Assembly (NCBI RefSeq): GCF_030690045.1
Contig: NZ_JAUYHK010000016.1
Location: forward strand, 434,001-498,000
Source: Thalassospira sp.
Lineage (GTDB): Bacteria; Pseudomonadota; Alphaproteobacteria; Rhodospirillales; Thalassospiraceae
Direction: 5' to 3'
Length of the DNA: 64,000 nt
The notes under the pieces were generated by a model. It saw only the letters and a program-made list of their open reading frames with translations, did not search any database and had not been told where the DNA came from. The position numbers and the translations under genes are program-made. Every line of letters starts with the position of its first letter. Position 1 is the stretch's first letter. Below, one piece after another: positions 63,657 through 64,000 of the stretch.

Positions 63657-64000
63657 TCAGTTTCCGTTGCCCGGCGAACCGGGCGCGGTATTTTCTTCTT
63701 TGTCCGGCACCAGCAAGCCGCGCACCCGCGACGAACCGCCACTGGTCCCATTGGCATTGGATGTCAGGCGACTGACCCCGGTATTGAGATCAACCACTGC
63801 ACGATCGCCATTTAACTGATTATCGCCTCGCGTGATCTTAACCGATCCGGTCAGGGTAACGATACCCGTTTTCGCATCATAGGTCCCCTCGTCGCCCACA
63901 ACGAATTCCGTGGCCGTCCGGATCGACACGTCACCATACCCGTCAATGCGATGCAATTCATTTTCACCATTCGGCCCGGCTTCAAAGCGCGCCGTCAGCA
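63657..64000 (-). CDS. lptA: LPS transport periplasmic protein LptA, partial
   Basis: The C-terminal ~113 residues of an OstA/LptA domain protein, cut by the right edge. The visible beta-strand pattern (RFEAGPNGENELHRIDGYGD, GTYDAKTGIVTLTGSVKIT, GDRAVVDLNTGVSRL) is the repeating LptA jellyroll; the tail is Gly/Asn-rich. It bridges LPS across the periplasm. Confidence 0.88.
   Translation of the reverse strand, partial: LTARFEAGPNGENELHRIDGYGDVSIRTATEFVVGDEGTYDAKTGIVTLTGSVKITRGDNQLNGDRAVVDLNTGVSRLTSNANGTSGGSSRVRGLLVPDKEENTAPGSPGNGN

Noticed and set aside
1..64000. CRISPR arrays, insertion sequences and prophage
   Set aside because: No regularly spaced direct repeats, transposase or phage genes were seen on either strand.

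Overview
The window reads as chromosome of an alphaproteobacterium, most likely Rhodospirillales and close to Thalassospira. The grounds are the gene order lptA-lptB-rpoN-hpf-ptsN, the DUF2244/nth and rsmI/yraN pairs, a zf-CHCC protein, and moderate G+C with many GCC/GGC/CTG codons. The genus is an inference; no rRNA or marker comparison was possible. I see no phage, transposase, integrase or CRISPR array.

Layout: 1-2.7 kb holds the tail of an unidentified gene and a small polysaccharide-export locus (outer-membrane barrel, minimal Wza-type protein, priming sugar transferase). 2.7-17.7 kb is a catabolic island for tricarboxylates: tcuB/tcuA (tricarballylate oxidation), an AbrB-type membrane protein, a GntR regulator, a D-2-hydroxyacid dehydrogenase, a TctDE-type two-component system, a TctC binding protein with a fused TctA-TctB permease, a PrpF-type isomerase, an isocitrate/isopropylmalate-dehydrogenase-like enzyme, an unannotated 58-residue small protein and a LysR regulator. 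Two near-identical 22-bp palindromes, one in front of the AbrB gene and one in front of the dehydrogenase, tie the first half together as a probable GntR regulon.

17.7-20.8 kb: a CbiX-like chelatase and a LysR gene divergent from a pirin/DoxX pair. 20.9-25.9 kb: a signalling cluster (small protein plus single-domain receiver; EAL receiver, cysteine-free molybdopterin-fold periplasmic protein and histidine kinase; LuxR-type receiver). 26-30 kb: tRNA-Arg(CCG), a class III cyclase with a substituted metal ligand, a lipoprotein hydrolase and an ABC ATPase without a permease. 30.2-41.8 kb: housekeeping genes zf-CHCC, trpB, trpA, accD, folC, polA, an SBP_bac_3-like protein, dapB and dnaJ. 41.9-50.5 kb: dnaK, DUF2244, nth, a frame-disrupted glycosyltransferase, an O-antigen ligase, an LpoA-like lipoprotein, rsmI and yraN.

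50.5-51.3 kb is a gene-free stretch with a candidate LexA box, promoter and terminator. 51.3-64 kb: DUF2000/AraC pair, BON lipoprotein, SirB1-like protein, adenosine kinase, typA, ampG, and the ptsN-hpf-rpoN-lptB-lptA block in reverse.

The most interesting points are (i) the tricarboxylate island with its shared operator pair, which may encode a route beyond plain tricarballylate use; (ii) a glycosyltransferase whose frames join exactly at a T_TTT_TTC slippery heptamer followed by TGA and a hairpin; and (iii) the candidate SOS-controlled short transcript.
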